Below are positions 43,510-52,688 of a DNA stretch of 64,000 bases, piece after piece. The notes below the pieces were generated by a model. It searched no databases and was not told where the DNA came from. It saw only the letters and a list, made by a program, of their open reading frames with translations. The stretch covers positions 1-64,000 of the forward strand of contig VFZE01000002.1 of NCBI GenBank assembly GCA_016871315.1. Reading direction: 5' to 3'. The stretch comes from Acidimicrobiia bacterium. GTDB taxonomy: Bacteria > Acidobacteriota > Terriglobia > Bryobacterales > Bryobacteraceae. How positions within the stretch are numbered: the stretch's first letter is position 1; each line of letters starts with the position of its first letter. A program made the translations under genes and the position numbers.

Positions 43510-43907
43510 GGAGACCTCCTGAACTCACGGATTCTGATATTCCGAAAGTGGAACACGCTGAAACGGTCGTGCAGCTGCAACCCTATCGGACCTGTCTTGG
43601 GACGATTCGGATCTCCCGGATGGCTCGCCACCTCGTGCCCGTTCAGCTTGACGCGGATCGAGTCATTGCGCGATTGCCGCCAGTCCATGTACTGCTTCCC
43701 GGTGATCGTCGCCGGCCACGCCTCACCGAAGGGGTTCCGCGGACCGGATGCCGGATGAGCAAACAACACACCGTCGGGGAGCACATGCCACAATCCGTCG
43801 CCCTTGACTTCCCAGCCGTCCAGGTTCTTTCCGTTGAAGAGCTGTTTCCATTCTTGGGCGAGTGCACAGGCGGCAAAAACCGCACACATCAGGAATGTTC
43901 GAGTCAT
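43506..43907 (-). CDS. Shortened DUF1080 (3-keto-disaccharide hydrolase-like) protein
   Basis: A 133-residue exported protein: signal peptide (MTRTFLMCAVFAACALAQ), then the usual DUF1080 opening EWKQLFNGKNLDGWEVKGDG. The normal last strands VKLNGHEV, GPIGLQLHD and FRNIRIREF are also present. The middle of the domain, which should carry the NSGv-l and E-x-Q-i-D strands and adds about 80-100 residues, is absent between WRQSR and NDSIR. The frame is intact, so it may be expressed, but the concanavalin-like sandwich would be incomplete. Compare the full-length copy at 52689-53474. Probably a decayed gene in the same graveyard as its neighbours. Confidence 0.65.
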   Translation of the reverse strand: MTRTFLMCAVFAACALAQEWKQLFNGKNLDGWEVKGDGLWHVLPDGVLFAHPASGPRNPFGEAWPATITGKQYMDWRQSRNDSIRVKLNGHEVASHPGDPNRPKTGPIGLQLHDRFSVFHFRNIRIREFRRSP

Positions 43908-43940
43908 TGCCCTGACAGTATATCTGTGCACGATGAAGAA

Positions 43941-45365
43941 TCACGGGTTCCGGGTCCGCAGATTTACGGCGGCGATCACAAGGCACCAGGTGACAACGAT
44001 GACGGTCAATATGGTGAACGACTCCGGCATGACCATGGCGGGTTTGAAGCCACGCATCCATACGCGGCTGCTGGCGATGAAGCCGGTGTGCCAGACGATG
44101 ATCCAAACCACTCCAATGAGCAGGACCATGGCGGCGCGGATCCAATTCCAAAGGCGGCGGCCGGAGCTCCAGCGGTAGCGGCGGCGGCCGGCGAAGGAGC
44201 GGACCAACAGAAAAGTGAGAGCGAAGCTGAGAATGAGCACGCCGGCCGAGAGGCCTTGCCAGATGCGGCAGGGGCGGACAGGCTGGAGCCCGGCGGAACA
44301 GTCCAGCCACGGGCAGGTGGCGTGATCGAGAAGCGCGAAGCCGGCATCGCCATTGGCGACGATGACGAAGCCGGTGGCCTTTTTCGGAATGATGGCGAAG
44401 CGCGTACTCCATCCGGACAGCCGGCCGTTGTGGGCGGCCATCAAGGAGCCGTCGCTGAAGGAACGGGTTTCATAGCCAAGACCGTAGGCGCCGCCTGTTT
44501 CCGGCTCAGAGCGCATCATCAGCTGCACGCTTGCCGGTGTGATAACGCCGCGGCCGGCAGGCTCGCCGTTGGATCCGGGCATGGAGGCGGAGAGGAAGCG
44601 GGCGAGGTCTTCGACGGTGGAGTAGAGGCCGCCGGAGGCGAGCTCGGCGAACGGAACATCCTGGTAGCGCTCGCCGGTGACCATGTGGCCGGAACCGAGG
44701 CGGCGGCGGTCGACGGTGTTGGGATCGAAGGTGGAGTCACGCATGCCGAGGGGTTCCAGCAGGACACGCTCCATGTAGAGGTGATAGGGTTCGGCAGTGA
44801 CATCTTCGATGACGGCTTGGAGCAGATTGAAGCCGGCGTTGGTGTACTGAAAGCGTTCGCCGGGAGGGCGGATGAGGCGCACGCCGCCGCTGCCGGGGAA
44901 CCCGTCCAGGACTTCGCTGAGGGTGCGGTTGAATCCAAGGCGGCCGGGAATGGCAAGGCCGGCGGTGTGGCTGAGAGCGCGGCGGATGGTGACCTGAGAG
45001 GGGTCGAAGCCGGAAGGCGGCAGCTTCCATCGTTTGAGGTAACGCGCGGCGGGGGCGTCGAGATCGATGGCGCCCTGCTCGACCAGTCTCATGACGGCCC
45101 AGGCGCAGAGGGCCTTGGAGATGGAGGCGGCGCGGATGATGGTGGAGGGCGTGAAGGGCGTCCTGGTAATGCGGTCGGCAAGGCCGTAGCCCTTGGACCA
45201 AACGATGGCGCCGCGATCGACAAGCGCGGCTGCGGCGCCTGGAATATGGAGCCGCTGCATGCGCGCGGGGAGATCCTCGTCGAGCTTAGCTTCAAGCTCG
45301 CGGACGGCGGCCGTTTGCGAGGCGGCCGCCATCGCGGAAACAATCAGAGTCGCGAACAGCTTCAA
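43941..45365 (-). CDS. Beta-lactamase-fold serine hydrolase with C-terminal membrane helices
   Basis: A 474-residue protein: signal peptide, then a class C beta-lactamase/DD-peptidase fold. The S-x-x-K nucleophile motif is SISK in IIRAASISKALCAW, the Y-x-N motif is YTNAG, and an H-x-G (HNGR) follows near residue 320. After the catalytic domain come about three membrane helices (residues 370-465: VLILSFALTFLLV, AAMVLLIGVVWIIVW, FTILTVIVVTWCLVIAA), a layout found in serine-hydrolase family members that are not antibiotic resistance enzymes. It starts with TTG 45365, overlapping the stop of the TonB receptor, so the two are co-translated. The substrate could be a peptide or ester. Confidence 0.85.
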   Translation of the reverse strand: MKLFATLIVSAMAAASQTAAVRELEAKLDEDLPARMQRLHIPGAAAALVDRGAIVWSKGYGLADRITRTPFTPSTIIRAASISKALCAWAVMRLVEQGAIDLDAPAARYLKRWKLPPSGFDPSQVTIRRALSHTAGLAIPGRLGFNRTLSEVLDGFPGSGGVRLIRPPGERFQYTNAGFNLLQAVIEDVTAEPYHLYMERVLLEPLGMRDSTFDPNTVDRRRLGSGHMVTGERYQDVPFAELASGGLYSTVEDLARFLSASMPGSNGEPAGRGVITPASVQLMMRSEPETGGAYGLGYETRSFSDGSLMAAHNGRLSGWSTRFAIIPKKATGFVIVANGDAGFALLDHATCPWLDCSAGLQPVRPCRIWQGLSAGVLILSFALTFLLVRSFAGRRRYRWSSGRRLWNWIRAAMVLLIGVVWIIVWHTGFIASSRVWMRGFKPAMVMPESFTILTVIVVTWCLVIAAVNLRTRNP

Positions 45366-48300
45366 AAGTGGAATTTCAATCCAAATTGTAGCTGGCGGGA
45401 GTCAATTTTGGTGGAGCTGATCTGGCCGTAGGCGGGAGTGGCCACGGTGGTTCCCGGCGGGTTAAAGATCGGGTGGTTGGGGAGGTTGAAGAACTCGCCG
45501 CGAAACTCGACGCCGGCGCGCTCGCCGATGCGGAAGAGTTTGACGGCGGAAAAGTCGAAGCTGATGATGCCGGGACCGATGATGGTGTTGCGGCCGGAGT
45601 TGCCGTAGCGGAACTGCGAGCCGCCGGGCAGGCGGTTAACAAAGGCGGAGGTGTCGAAGAAGCGGCCGACGGTTTGTTGATCGCGCGAGAGGTTGGGGTT
45701 GTTGCCGACGGCGTCGGGGTAGCAGCCGTCACCGCCGTTTTGAATATTGCCGGGGCCGCAGTAGGCAGTGAGCGGGAAGCCGTCCTGGAAGGTGAGGATG
45801 CCGCCGAGCTGCCAGCCGCCGAGGATGTGGTTGGCGGGGCCGGAGGCACCGCCGAGGTAGCGCTTGCCCTTGCCGATGGGGAGCTCATAGAGCCAGGAGG
45901 CGGTGAAGCGCTGGCGGAAATCGAAAGCGGAGAGTCCGCGCTCGCGCCAGAGGCCGTTGTAAGGATCGGTGGGAGTGAGCTTGTCGCCGTCGGTGGTGCG
46001 GATGCCGGAGCCGAAGTCAATCGACTTAGAGTAGCTGTAAGAGCCGAGGATGGTGAGACCCTGCGAGAAGCGGCGCTGGAGGCGGACTTGAAGCGCGTTG
46101 TAGTTGGAGTGAGTGGAGGCGTTCATGGTCTGGAACTGGCCGAAGGCGGGGAAGGGGCGGTTGAGATTGCTGTTGCCGGGGGCCGGTTCGGGGATGTTGT
46201 AGTTGAGCAGACGGCGGAGCTTGATGCCAGCCGAGCCCATGTAGGTGACTTCGAGTGACGTATCGCCGCTGAGCTCACGCTGGAGGCCGAAGCTCCACTG
46301 CGGGACGTAAGAGGAGCGCTCGCCGTATTGGTTGATGAGGAGGAAGGTGGGGTTGCCGGTGATGGTGAAGGGGCGCGACCAGGTCTGGTTGGGGCGGACG
46401 GGATCAGCGGGCTCATTGCGGCGGATGGTGAAGGGAGCGTTGCGGACGATGTCGAAGACGGCGTTGCCGATGTCGCGGACGAAGTAGATGCCAGCGCCGG
46501 TGCGGAGGACGGTCTTCTTATTGATCTGGTAGGCGATGCCGACACGGGGCGCGAAGTCGTTCTTGTCGGGAGCGTATGCGCCGCGGCCGAAGCGGCCGTC
46601 GCGGACGTATTTGACCGACGGGGCCCAGGGGAAAGGCGGATTGCCGGCATAGGGGTCGCCGGTACCGGCGCGGACGAAGGTGGGCTCGACGGAGTTATCC
46701 CAACGGAAATCGACGTTGACGATGGCGTCGTGCTTGTCGTAGTAGGGAGCATCGTATTCGTAGCGCAGGCCGAGGTTCAAAGTAAGGCGCTGGGACACCT
46801 TCCAGGTGTCCTGAATATAGAAAGCGAAGTAATTGGAGCGGAAGTTGGCGATGGGGGCGCCTACCTGACCTTCGGTGTTGGACATGAAGCCGAGCAGATA
46901 GTCGGCCATGGGCAGCCCGCTGACGCCGGCGCGGTTGGCGAGAGCGGAGGGGCCTTGGGTGAAGCGGCCGTCCCAGGAAAAGCGGCCGCGGGGGACGACG
47001 GCGCCGATCTGGTTGTAGCGGACGCGGCGGACTTCACCGCCGAACTTGATGGCGTGGCGGCCGGTGGTCCAGGAGAAATCATCCTTGCCCTGAATGATAG
47101 TGTCCCAGTTGACGAAGGGGCAGTCATTGCATTCGCCGACGTTGGAGAATCCGGCGATCTGGAAAACGGGGATGCCCCAGTAGAGCGGGAAGTCGCGGGA
47201 GACATCGGGGATGTTGAGTTCCTGAACGACGTTGCGGACATTGGCATTCTGCTGAATATTGGCGGCCTTGAGGTAGCTGATGCCGATGCGGGCGTCGTTG
47301 ACCTTATTGGGTCCGAGGATGCGCGTGTTGCTGACGACACCCTGCCAGGGATCGAGGTCGGCGTTGTTGCCTTGGTTGGGGATGTTGATGGGGTTGTACT
47401 GGAGCTCGTCGGCGCGGGAGTAACGAACGAACCAGGTGGAGGAGGAGGATTCGACGTAATCGCCGCGGAAGCTCCAGAGATTGGTGTCGCTGCGGCGGCC
47501 TTCGGTGTTGAGGAAATTGTTGGCCTGCACGGTCTGGCTCAAGTTGGGGAGAGGGTAAAACTCCTGGAGGACGCGGGCGGAGGTGGCGTGGATGCGGTTG
47601 GTGGGGATGCGGTTGGAGGGGAAGGGCAAGGTTTCGGTGACATTGTTGCCGGAGAAGACGCGCGTGGCGGGGTCGTAGAGGACGCGGTTGGTGATGGCGG
47701 AAAAGTTGCCGGCGCGTTGTTCGGCGAAGGGGACGGTAGCCTGCTGGGTGAGGGCTTTGCGTTCGCGGAGGCCTTCATAGTTGGCGAAGAAGAAGAGCTT
47801 GTTGCGGCCGTCGATGGCGCCGGGGATGTAGACGGGACCGCCGACGACGAAGCCGAACTGGTTGCGCTTGAAGGGGGGGATGGGATCGTTGGGGCGGTCG
47901 AAGAAATTCTTGGCATCGAGCTTGGCGTTGCGGAGGAACTCGAAGGCAGTGCCGTGCAGTTGGTTGGTGCCGCCCTTGGTGGAAACGTTGACCTGGCTGA
48001 TGGCGCGGCCGTATTCGGCCTGGAAGAGACCGGCTTCGACTTTGAACTCCTGAAGGGCCTCCAGCGAAGGAAGCATGAGATAGGTGTTGAAGTTGGGATC
48101 GGTGTTTTCGACGCCGTCGAGGGAGTAGTGGTTGAAGTGAACGCGCTGCCCGGCGACGTTGAGGGCGAACTTATTGCGGTCGCCGCCCATGCGCTGCTGG
48201 CCCTGGGAGGAGGAGGGGCCGTTGGTGGTGGCGCCGGGGATGAGGGAGGCGAGCTGAAGATAGTTACGGCCGTTGAGGGGCAGCTCGAGGATGCGCTTGT

Positions 48301-48709
48301 GTTCGATCACGGTGCCGAGCTCGGTGGTTTCGGTCTGGAGGACGGGAGCGCCGCCGGTGACTTCGATGACCTCGGCGACGTTGCCGACCTGAAGGATAAA
48401 ATCGATGCGGACCACCTGGCCGACCTGCAACTCGATGTTGTTGCGGTTCTGGGCGGAGAAGCCCGTCAATTCCGCGCGCAGATTATAGAGGCCGGGCGGG
48501 AGAGCGGGAAGGGTGTAGATGCCGGCGGTGTTGGAGGCGATCTCGCGGCGGGCGTTGGTTGCCGGATTAGTGAGAGTGAGCTTGACCCCGGAGACGACGG
48601 CTCCGGAGGGATCGGTGACGGTGCCGACGATCTCGCCGGTGGGCGCCTGGGCCATCACGGCGAAGCAGGCGAGCGCAAGAATCATGACCAAAGTGGAAAG
48701 TGATTTCAT
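45362..48709 (-). CDS. TonB-dependent receptor-like outer-membrane protein (Oar type)
   Basis: A 1115-residue paralogue of the receptor at 10999-14211. A signal peptide (MKSLSTLVMILALACFAVMAQ) leads to a carboxypeptidase-regulatory-like domain (GEIVGTVTDPSGAVVSGVKL), a plug (LPLNGRNYLQLASLIPGA, ISQVNVSTKGGTNQLHGTAF) and a large barrel ending LQFGLKFHF. The final Phe is the usual outer-membrane signal. It is coupled to the downstream serine hydrolase by a 4-bp overlap, suggesting the hydrolase works on, or beside, the imported material. The reverse complement holds a 791-codon open frame that is only a high-GC shadow. Confidence 0.92.
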   Translation of the reverse strand: MKSLSTLVMILALACFAVMAQAPTGEIVGTVTDPSGAVVSGVKLTLTNPATNARREIASNTAGIYTLPALPPGLYNLRAELTGFSAQNRNNIELQVGQVVRIDFILQVGNVAEVIEVTGGAPVLQTETTELGTVIEHKRILELPLNGRNYLQLASLIPGATTNGPSSSQGQQRMGGDRNKFALNVAGQRVHFNHYSLDGVENTDPNFNTYLMLPSLEALQEFKVEAGLFQAEYGRAISQVNVSTKGGTNQLHGTAFEFLRNAKLDAKNFFDRPNDPIPPFKRNQFGFVVGGPVYIPGAIDGRNKLFFFANYEGLRERKALTQQATVPFAEQRAGNFSAITNRVLYDPATRVFSGNNVTETLPFPSNRIPTNRIHATSARVLQEFYPLPNLSQTVQANNFLNTEGRRSDTNLWSFRGDYVESSSSTWFVRYSRADELQYNPINIPNQGNNADLDPWQGVVSNTRILGPNKVNDARIGISYLKAANIQQNANVRNVVQELNIPDVSRDFPLYWGIPVFQIAGFSNVGECNDCPFVNWDTIIQGKDDFSWTTGRHAIKFGGEVRRVRYNQIGAVVPRGRFSWDGRFTQGPSALANRAGVSGLPMADYLLGFMSNTEGQVGAPIANFRSNYFAFYIQDTWKVSQRLTLNLGLRYEYDAPYYDKHDAIVNVDFRWDNSVEPTFVRAGTGDPYAGNPPFPWAPSVKYVRDGRFGRGAYAPDKNDFAPRVGIAYQINKKTVLRTGAGIYFVRDIGNAVFDIVRNAPFTIRRNEPADPVRPNQTWSRPFTITGNPTFLLINQYGERSSYVPQWSFGLQRELSGDTSLEVTYMGSAGIKLRRLLNYNIPEPAPGNSNLNRPFPAFGQFQTMNASTHSNYNALQVRLQRRFSQGLTILGSYSYSKSIDFGSGIRTTDGDKLTPTDPYNGLWRERGLSAFDFRQRFTASWLYELPIGKGKRYLGGASGPANHILGGWQLGGILTFQDGFPLTAYCGPGNIQNGGDGCYPDAVGNNPNLSRDQQTVGRFFDTSAFVNRLPGGSQFRYGNSGRNTIIGPGIISFDFSAVKLFRIGERAGVEFRGEFFNLPNHPIFNPPGTTVATPAYGQISSTKIDSRQLQFGLKFHF

Positions 48710-48834
48710 AACCCCGTGCCTTTCTTTAAGAGCGATTTCCGAGCCAGACCTCTGAGTGAGAAAAATATCAGTGTGGAGCGGTGTGTGTCAAGGAGGGGGA
48801 GATGAGGGTGCGGACACGCTGGGGTCTGCTTTGA

Positions 48835-48857
48835 GGGACACGGATGGACACGGATGG
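48835..48857. repeat. Short tandem 'CGGATGGACA' intergenic repeat
   Basis: GGGACACGGATGGACACGGA then TGG holds two direct copies of a GACACGGATG unit. Such units are frequent between genes in several soil-bacterial phyla. A related motif (GCTGATGAACGCGGATGC) lies at 50751-50782. The function is unknown. The 48710-49179 gap otherwise holds only the doubtful small frame at 48893. Confidence 0.45.
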
Positions 48858-48892
48858 CGGAGGGAGGATGGGCGGGCTTTTTGTGATCATAA

Positions 48893-49111
48893 GTGGTGGA
48901 GGAGCCTGATGTGACATACGGGGAGTTCTTCTTACAAGCAGGGAAACGGCTGAGAGGAGCGGTCCGGGAAGTGAGGGAGTTGGAGGACGGGTATGCGCTG
49001 AGGCTGGATGGGAAGGCGCTGGGGCTGGCAGAGCAGGGGTTGATGGAGAGATCGAGGTTGTTCATGGCCGGGCCGCGGATATCGGCGAAGCGGAAAGGCC
49101 AGGTGCGGTAG
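48893..49111 (+). pseudogene. Possible remnant of a small conserved protein
   Basis: A 72-codon frame includes RGAVREVRELEDGYALRLDG then LAEQGLMERSRLFM. It recalls small acidobacterial proteins with V-x-E-L-x-D-G-Y-A followed by a Leu-Glu-Arg-x-Cys-Cys motif. Here the expected double Cys is missing and the C-terminus (AGPRISAKRKGQVR) looks like random sequence. There is no good ribosome-binding site. It is either a decayed copy or a chance frame; I lean to decayed. Confidence 0.3.
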
Positions 49112-49151
49112 TGGAAGGGTTGGCTAGGGTGGAGACAGGATCGCTCCACTG

Positions 49152-49175
49152 ATTAAGGAGCCTGCTATCCTTAAT
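49152..49175 (+). promoter_or_regulatory. Perfect 8-bp hairpin just before the Hsp70-like start codon
   Basis: ATTAAGGA (49152-49159), an eight-base spacer and TCCTTAAT (49168-49175) form a perfect inverted repeat ending four bases before ATG 49180. The 5' arm contains AAGGA, the only Shine-Dalgarno-like sequence nearby, so folding would hide it. It could be a translational switch, or, as DNA, a dimeric repressor operator. It does not match the CIRCE element. Confidence 0.5.
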
Positions 49176-49179
49176 TTAG

Positions 49180-50733
49180 ATGAGACTTGGGGTGGACTTC
49201 GGCACCACGCGCATCGTTGTTGCGGTGGTGGACCGGGGGAATTACCCGGTGCTGAGTTTTGAGACCGCCGATGGGGAGAGGTGCGAGTGGTTTCCGGCGC
49301 TGGCCGCGGTGCGCGGCGGGGAGGTGTTGTACGGGTGGGAGGCGTGGGCGGGGCAGGAGGATCCCGAGGCGACCGTAGTCCGCTCGATTAAGCGGTGGCT
49401 TGCGGAAGCAGGACCGCAGACAAGAGTGGAGATCGGCGGGCATGAATATGCGCTGATCGACTTACTGAGTGGATTGTGCTCGGCGCTGCGGACGGCGTTA
49501 GGGGCGGCGGCGGGCGAGCCGCTGGAGATCATGCTGGGAGTGCCCGCGAACGCGAACGGGAATCAGCGGTTCCTGACGGCGGAGGCGTTCCGGCGGGCGG
49601 GGTTTCAGGTGCTGGGTCTGTTAAATGAGCCTACGGCGGCAAGCATTGAGTATGGACATGCTCTGCGCGGCAAGACGGCGATGAAGGACCGCATTCTGGT
49701 GTACGACCTGGGAGGCGGGACCTTCGACGCCTCGCTGGTGGAGATGGAGGGGAATCAGCACGCGGTGGTGGCGAGCGAAGGGATTCCGGCGCTGGGCGGA
49801 GACGATTTCGACGATCTGCTGGCGGATCTGGCGCTGGCGGCGGCGGGGGTTTCCGAAGATAGCTTGAGCCAGGGTGAGGTGTTCCGGCTGCATGAGGAGT
49901 GCCGGAGGAAAAAGGAAGCGCTGCACGCGAATACGCGCCGCGTGGTGGTGGAGTTGGACCATGTGAGAGACGGCTTGGAGGCGGTGACAGTTCCGGTGGC
50001 GGATTTCTACCAGCGGAGCGAGCCGCTGATCGAAGAGACGCTGCATGCGGTGGAGGATCTGGTGGCAGGCGAGCAAGGGCAACTGGAGGCGCTGTATGTG
50101 ACGGGAGGCGGAAGTGAGCTGCCGCAGGTGGGGAGGATGCTGAAGGAGAGGTTCGGACGGAAGGTGAAGCGCAGCGCGTATGCGCGGTCGGCGACGGCGA
50201 TCGGGCTGGCGATACAGGCGGATGCGCAGGCCGGCTACCGGTTGTCGGAGAGATTCACGCGGTACTTCGGTGTTTGGCGGGAGGAAGAAGGGGGCCAGCG
50301 GGTAGTGTTTGATCCCTTGTTCGTGAAAGGGACGCCGTTGCCGCCGGCGGGGGAGGAGCCGTTGAAGGTGACTCGGAGCTATTGTCCGGCGCACAATATC
50401 GGGCATTTCCGGTACCTGGAGTGTTCGCGGGTGAGCGAGGATGGGCGTCCGGCGGGGGAGATCACGATGTGGGACGAGATCCTGTTTCCGTTTGAGGCGG
50501 GCCTGGCGCTGGTGGAGCGGTTGGAAGAGGTGGAAGTGCGGCGGCTGGAGCCTAGCGGAGAGGTGGAGGAGAGTTACTCGTGCGATGCCAGCGGAGCGGT
50601 GACGGTGACGATTTCCCACCTTAGCGGGGGATATGAGAGGAGTTACCGGCTGGGAAGGTGGGCACAGCGGGATCAGCCGGTGAAGCCGGGGCGGAAGCGG
50701 GCGAAGCGGTCGCCGGCGGGGCGGGGTAAGTAA
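49180..50733 (+). CDS. Hsp70-family protein (DnaK-like ATPase)
   Basis: A 517-residue Hsp70-like protein. The actin-fold ATPase motifs are complete: phosphate 1 [12 protein letters not shown] at the N-terminus, [12 protein letters not shown], phosphate 2 [16 protein letters not shown], and the adenosine motif [14 protein letters not shown] at about residue 310. The C-terminal 170 residues replace the usual DnaK substrate-binding domain with a shorter, divergent beta-rich region and a basic tail ([14 protein letters not shown]), so client specificity differs from DnaK. No dnaJ or grpE is adjacent. ATG 49180 lies four bases after a perfect hairpin. A Ca2+/H+ antiporter gene follows. Confidence 0.9.
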   Translation: MRLGVDFGTTRIVVAVVDRGNYPVLSFETADGERCEWFPALAAVRGGEVLYGWEAWAGQEDPEATVVRSIKRWLAEAGPQTRVEIGGHEYALIDLLSGLCSALRTALGAAAGEPLEIMLGVPANANGNQRFLTAEAFRRAGFQVLGLLNEPTAASIEYGHALRGKTAMKDRILVYDLGGGTFDASLVEMEGNQHAVVASEGIPALGGDDFDDLLADLALAAAGVSEDSLSQGEVFRLHEECRRKKEALHANTRRVVVELDHVRDGLEAVTVPVADFYQRSEPLIEETLHAVEDLVAGEQGQLEALYVTGGGSELPQVGRMLKERFGRKVKRSAYARSATAIGLAIQADAQAGYRLSERFTRYFGVWREEEGGQRVVFDPLFVKGTPLPPAGEEPLKVTRSYCPAHNIGHFRYLECSRVSEDGRPAGEITMWDEILFPFEAGLALVERLEEVEVRRLEPSGEVEESYSCDASGAVTVTISHLSGGYERSYRLGRWAQRDQPVKPGRKRAKRSPAGRGK

Positions 50734-50750
50734 GAAGAAAGCAAAATTAA

Positions 50751-50782
50751 TGGGCGCTGATGAACGCGGATGCAAGCGGATA
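50751..50782. repeat. Intergenic 'GCTGATGAACGCGGATGC' repeat-like element
   Basis: TGGGCGCTGATGAACGCGGA then TGCAAGCGGATA consists of near-repeats of a GCxGATxxACGC unit and lies between the Hsp70-like and antiporter genes. It resembles the element at 48835-48857 and is typical of non-coding repeats, which is why the upstream start of the antiporter frame (50750) is not used. Confidence 0.4.
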
Positions 50783-50797
50783 GGGGAGAATTGTCAA

Positions 50798-51877
50798 ATG
50801 CGGCAACTGTTGAAGCCTTCGTTGAATTGGCTGCTGATCTTTGTTCCGGCTACGGTGTGGCTGGAGTATACGTCCCCGGATGCGCACATGCCGATCTTCC
50901 TGAGCGCGTGTTTATCGGTACTGCCATTGGCGGGATGGATGGGGCGGGCGACGGAGCATTTGGCGGAGCGGACCGGGGAAGGGATCGGCGGGCTGCTCAA
51001 TGCGACGTTCGGTAACGCGGCGGAGATGATCATCGCGCTGATGGCGCTGCGCAAGGGGCTGTATGACGTGGTGAAGGCGTCGCTGACGGGGTCGATCATC
51101 GGGAACATTCTGCTGGTGATGGGGCTGGCGTGTGTGGCGGGAGGGTGGAAGTATCCGATACAGCGGTTCAACGTGACGGGGGCGCGGATGCAGGCGACGA
51201 TGCTGACGCTGGCGGTGGTGGCGCTGGTGGTTCCGGCGGCGTTTCATTCCTTGGGGGGCAAGCAGGTGGTGTATGAAGCGGACCTGAGTCTGGAGATCAG
51301 CGTGGTGCTGCTGATCACTTACGGATTGAGCCTGTTTTTCAGCCTGCGGACGCACAAGCAGCTTTTCACCGGTTCGCCGGAAGCCGAAGAGGTGAGCGAG
51401 CCGGGGTGGCCGCTGAAGAAGTCGATTGGGGTGCTGACGGTGGCGACGGCGCTGATTGCGTGGATGAGCGAGATTCTGGTGGGTTCGGTGGAACAGGCGG
51501 CGCATGCGCTGGGGATGACGAGCGTATTTGTGGGGGTGATCGTGGTGGCGATCATCGGCAACGCGGCCGAGCACAGCACGGCAATTCTGGTGGCGATAAA
51601 GAACCGGATGGATTTGAGCATCGGGATCGCGGTGGGATCGAGCATTCAGATCGCGCTGTTCGTGGCGCCACTGCTGGTGGTGCTGAGCCACTTCATGGGG
51701 CCGCGGCCGATGGATTTGGTTTTCACGCCGGCGGAGGTGATGGCGACGGGGCTGGCGGTGGTGATCACGGGGCAGATCTCGCGGGACGGAGAGTCGAACT
51801 GGTTCGAAGGAGTGCAACTGCTGGCGGTGTATGTCATACTGGCGATCCTGTTCTACTTCCTACCGGAGGCAGCCTAG
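50798..51877 (+). CDS. Ca2+/H+ antiporter (CaCA superfamily, CAX/ChaA type)
   Basis: A 359-residue inner-membrane antiporter with about eleven helices. Both conserved alpha-repeats are present: [20 protein letters not shown] in the first half and [20 protein letters not shown] in the second half, each with the ion-binding Glu in GNAAE. This is the CAX family pattern for exchange of Ca2+ (or Na+/K+) against H+. The length is typical. ATG 50798 has GGGGAG at 50783-50788. The longer open frame from 50750 covers an intergenic repeat. A cyclase gene follows after 3 bp on the same strand. Confidence 0.93.
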   Translation: MRQLLKPSLNWLLIFVPATVWLEYTSPDAHMPIFLSACLSVLPLAGWMGRATEHLAERTGEGIGGLLNATFGNAAEMIIALMALRKGLYDVVKASLTGSIIGNILLVMGLACVAGGWKYPIQRFNVTGARMQATMLTLAVVALVVPAAFHSLGGKQVVYEADLSLEISVVLLITYGLSLFFSLRTHKQLFTGSPEAEEVSEPGWPLKKSIGVLTVATALIAWMSEILVGSVEQAAHALGMTSVFVGVIVVAIIGNAAEHSTAILVAIKNRMDLSIGIAVGSSIQIALFVAPLLVVLSHFMGPRPMDLVFTPAEVMATGLAVVITGQISRDGESNWFEGVQLLAVYVILAILFYFLPEAA

Positions 51878-51880
51878 AGA

Positions 51881-52684
51881 GTGAATCAACTGGCAGAACT
51901 GGCCGGGAAGGCCAGAATCATTGATTTATCACAGCCGTACTATGTGGGGATGCCTCATCATCCATCGCATCCGCCGTTTCTATTTTCCCTTTCGAAGAAA
52001 CATGGGGACATGGTGTCGCCGGAGGGGGCAAGCTCGGCGGCGGAGTCGATCGCGCTGGGCGGTCACGTGGGGACGCATATTGACGCGCTGTGTCATTTCT
52101 CCTGCGGGGGGAAGCTGTTCGGGGGGCATGAGGCCGCGGTGGTGCAATCCTATGACGGCGGCCTGCGGAAGTGGCCGGTGGATGGGGTGAGACCGATATT
52201 CCGGCGCGGGGTGATGCTGGATGTTGCGGGAGTTGTGGGTGTGGAGGAGTTAGCGGAGGATTTCAAGGTGACGCCGGAGCATCTGGAAGTGGCGGAGGCT
52301 CACGGGGGAGTGAAAGTGGGGGCAGGGGATGTGGTGTTGTTGCGGACGGGGTGGGCGCGGTACTGGGGCGACGCGGCACGGTTTATCCGCGCGCAAAAGG
52401 GCGGAGCGGTGCATGGGCCGGGGCCGGAGTTGGCGGGGGCGAAGTGGCTGAGCGCGCGGAAGGTGTTCGCGGCGGGGTCGGACACGATCGCGTTTGAGCG
52501 GGTGCCGGCGGCGAATATGCCGGTCCATGTGCATTTACTGGTGGAGAGCGGGATTCACATTATGGAGGCGCTGAATCTGGAGGAGGCTGCCAGGGAACGT
52601 TTTTACGAGTTCTTGTTTATTGCGGCGCCGCTGAAGATTCGAGGGGGGACGGGCGCGCCGGTGAGGGCCTTCGCCGCCGTTTGA
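51881..52684 (+). CDS. Cyclase / kynurenine-formamidase-like metal hydrolase
   Basis: A 267-residue protein of the putative cyclase family (KynB-like). The family metal-binding motif H-x-G-T-H-x-D appears as GGHVGTHIDALCHF. The N-terminal RIIDLSQPYYVGMPHHPSHP, the central DVVLLRTGWARYW and the Glu-containing C-terminal strand AFERVPA fit the zinc-binding swivelling fold. Members hydrolyse formamides, isatin or cyclic esters; the substrate here is not evident. The start is GTG 51881, three bases after the antiporter stop, so the two are probably co-transcribed. It converges with the DUF1080 gene (4 bp between stops). Confidence 0.87.
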   Translation: MNQLAELAGKARIIDLSQPYYVGMPHHPSHPPFLFSLSKKHGDMVSPEGASSAAESIALGGHVGTHIDALCHFSCGGKLFGGHEAAVVQSYDGGLRKWPVDGVRPIFRRGVMLDVAGVVGVEELAEDFKVTPEHLEVAEAHGGVKVGAGDVVLLRTGWARYWGDAARFIRAQKGGAVHGPGPELAGAKWLSARKVFAAGSDTIAFERVPAANMPVHVHLLVESGIHIMEALNLEEAARERFYEFLFIAAPLKIRGGTGAPVRAFAAV

Positions 52685-52688
52685 GCGT

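Noticed and set aside
43941-45365. Calling the serine hydrolase an antibiotic-resistance beta-lactamase
   Set aside because: The fold motifs also fit esterases and peptidases, membrane helices follow the domain, and it is coupled to a TonB receptor.
42771-45431. 886-codon open frame on the plus strand
   Set aside because: It runs antisense to the beta-lactamase-fold gene and through pseudogenes. Composition is low-complexity and no motif is present.
46328-48703. 791-codon open frame on the plus strand
   Set aside because: It is the antisense of the TonB receptor gene, rich in Gly/Ala/Val/Glu from high-GC codons, with no domain. The receptor has a signal peptide, plug and barrel.
49180-50733. 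Assigning the Hsp70-like gene as dnaK
   Set aside because: It is short, has a different C-terminal domain and no grpE/dnaJ neighbours.
49621-50775. 384-codon open frame on the minus strand opposite Hsp70
   Set aside because: Arg/His/Pro-rich shadow; the plus strand has all Hsp70 ATPase motifs.
50750-50797. 16-residue N-terminal extension of the antiporter
   Set aside because: It is translated from an intergenic repeat; a ribosome-binding site precedes ATG 50798.
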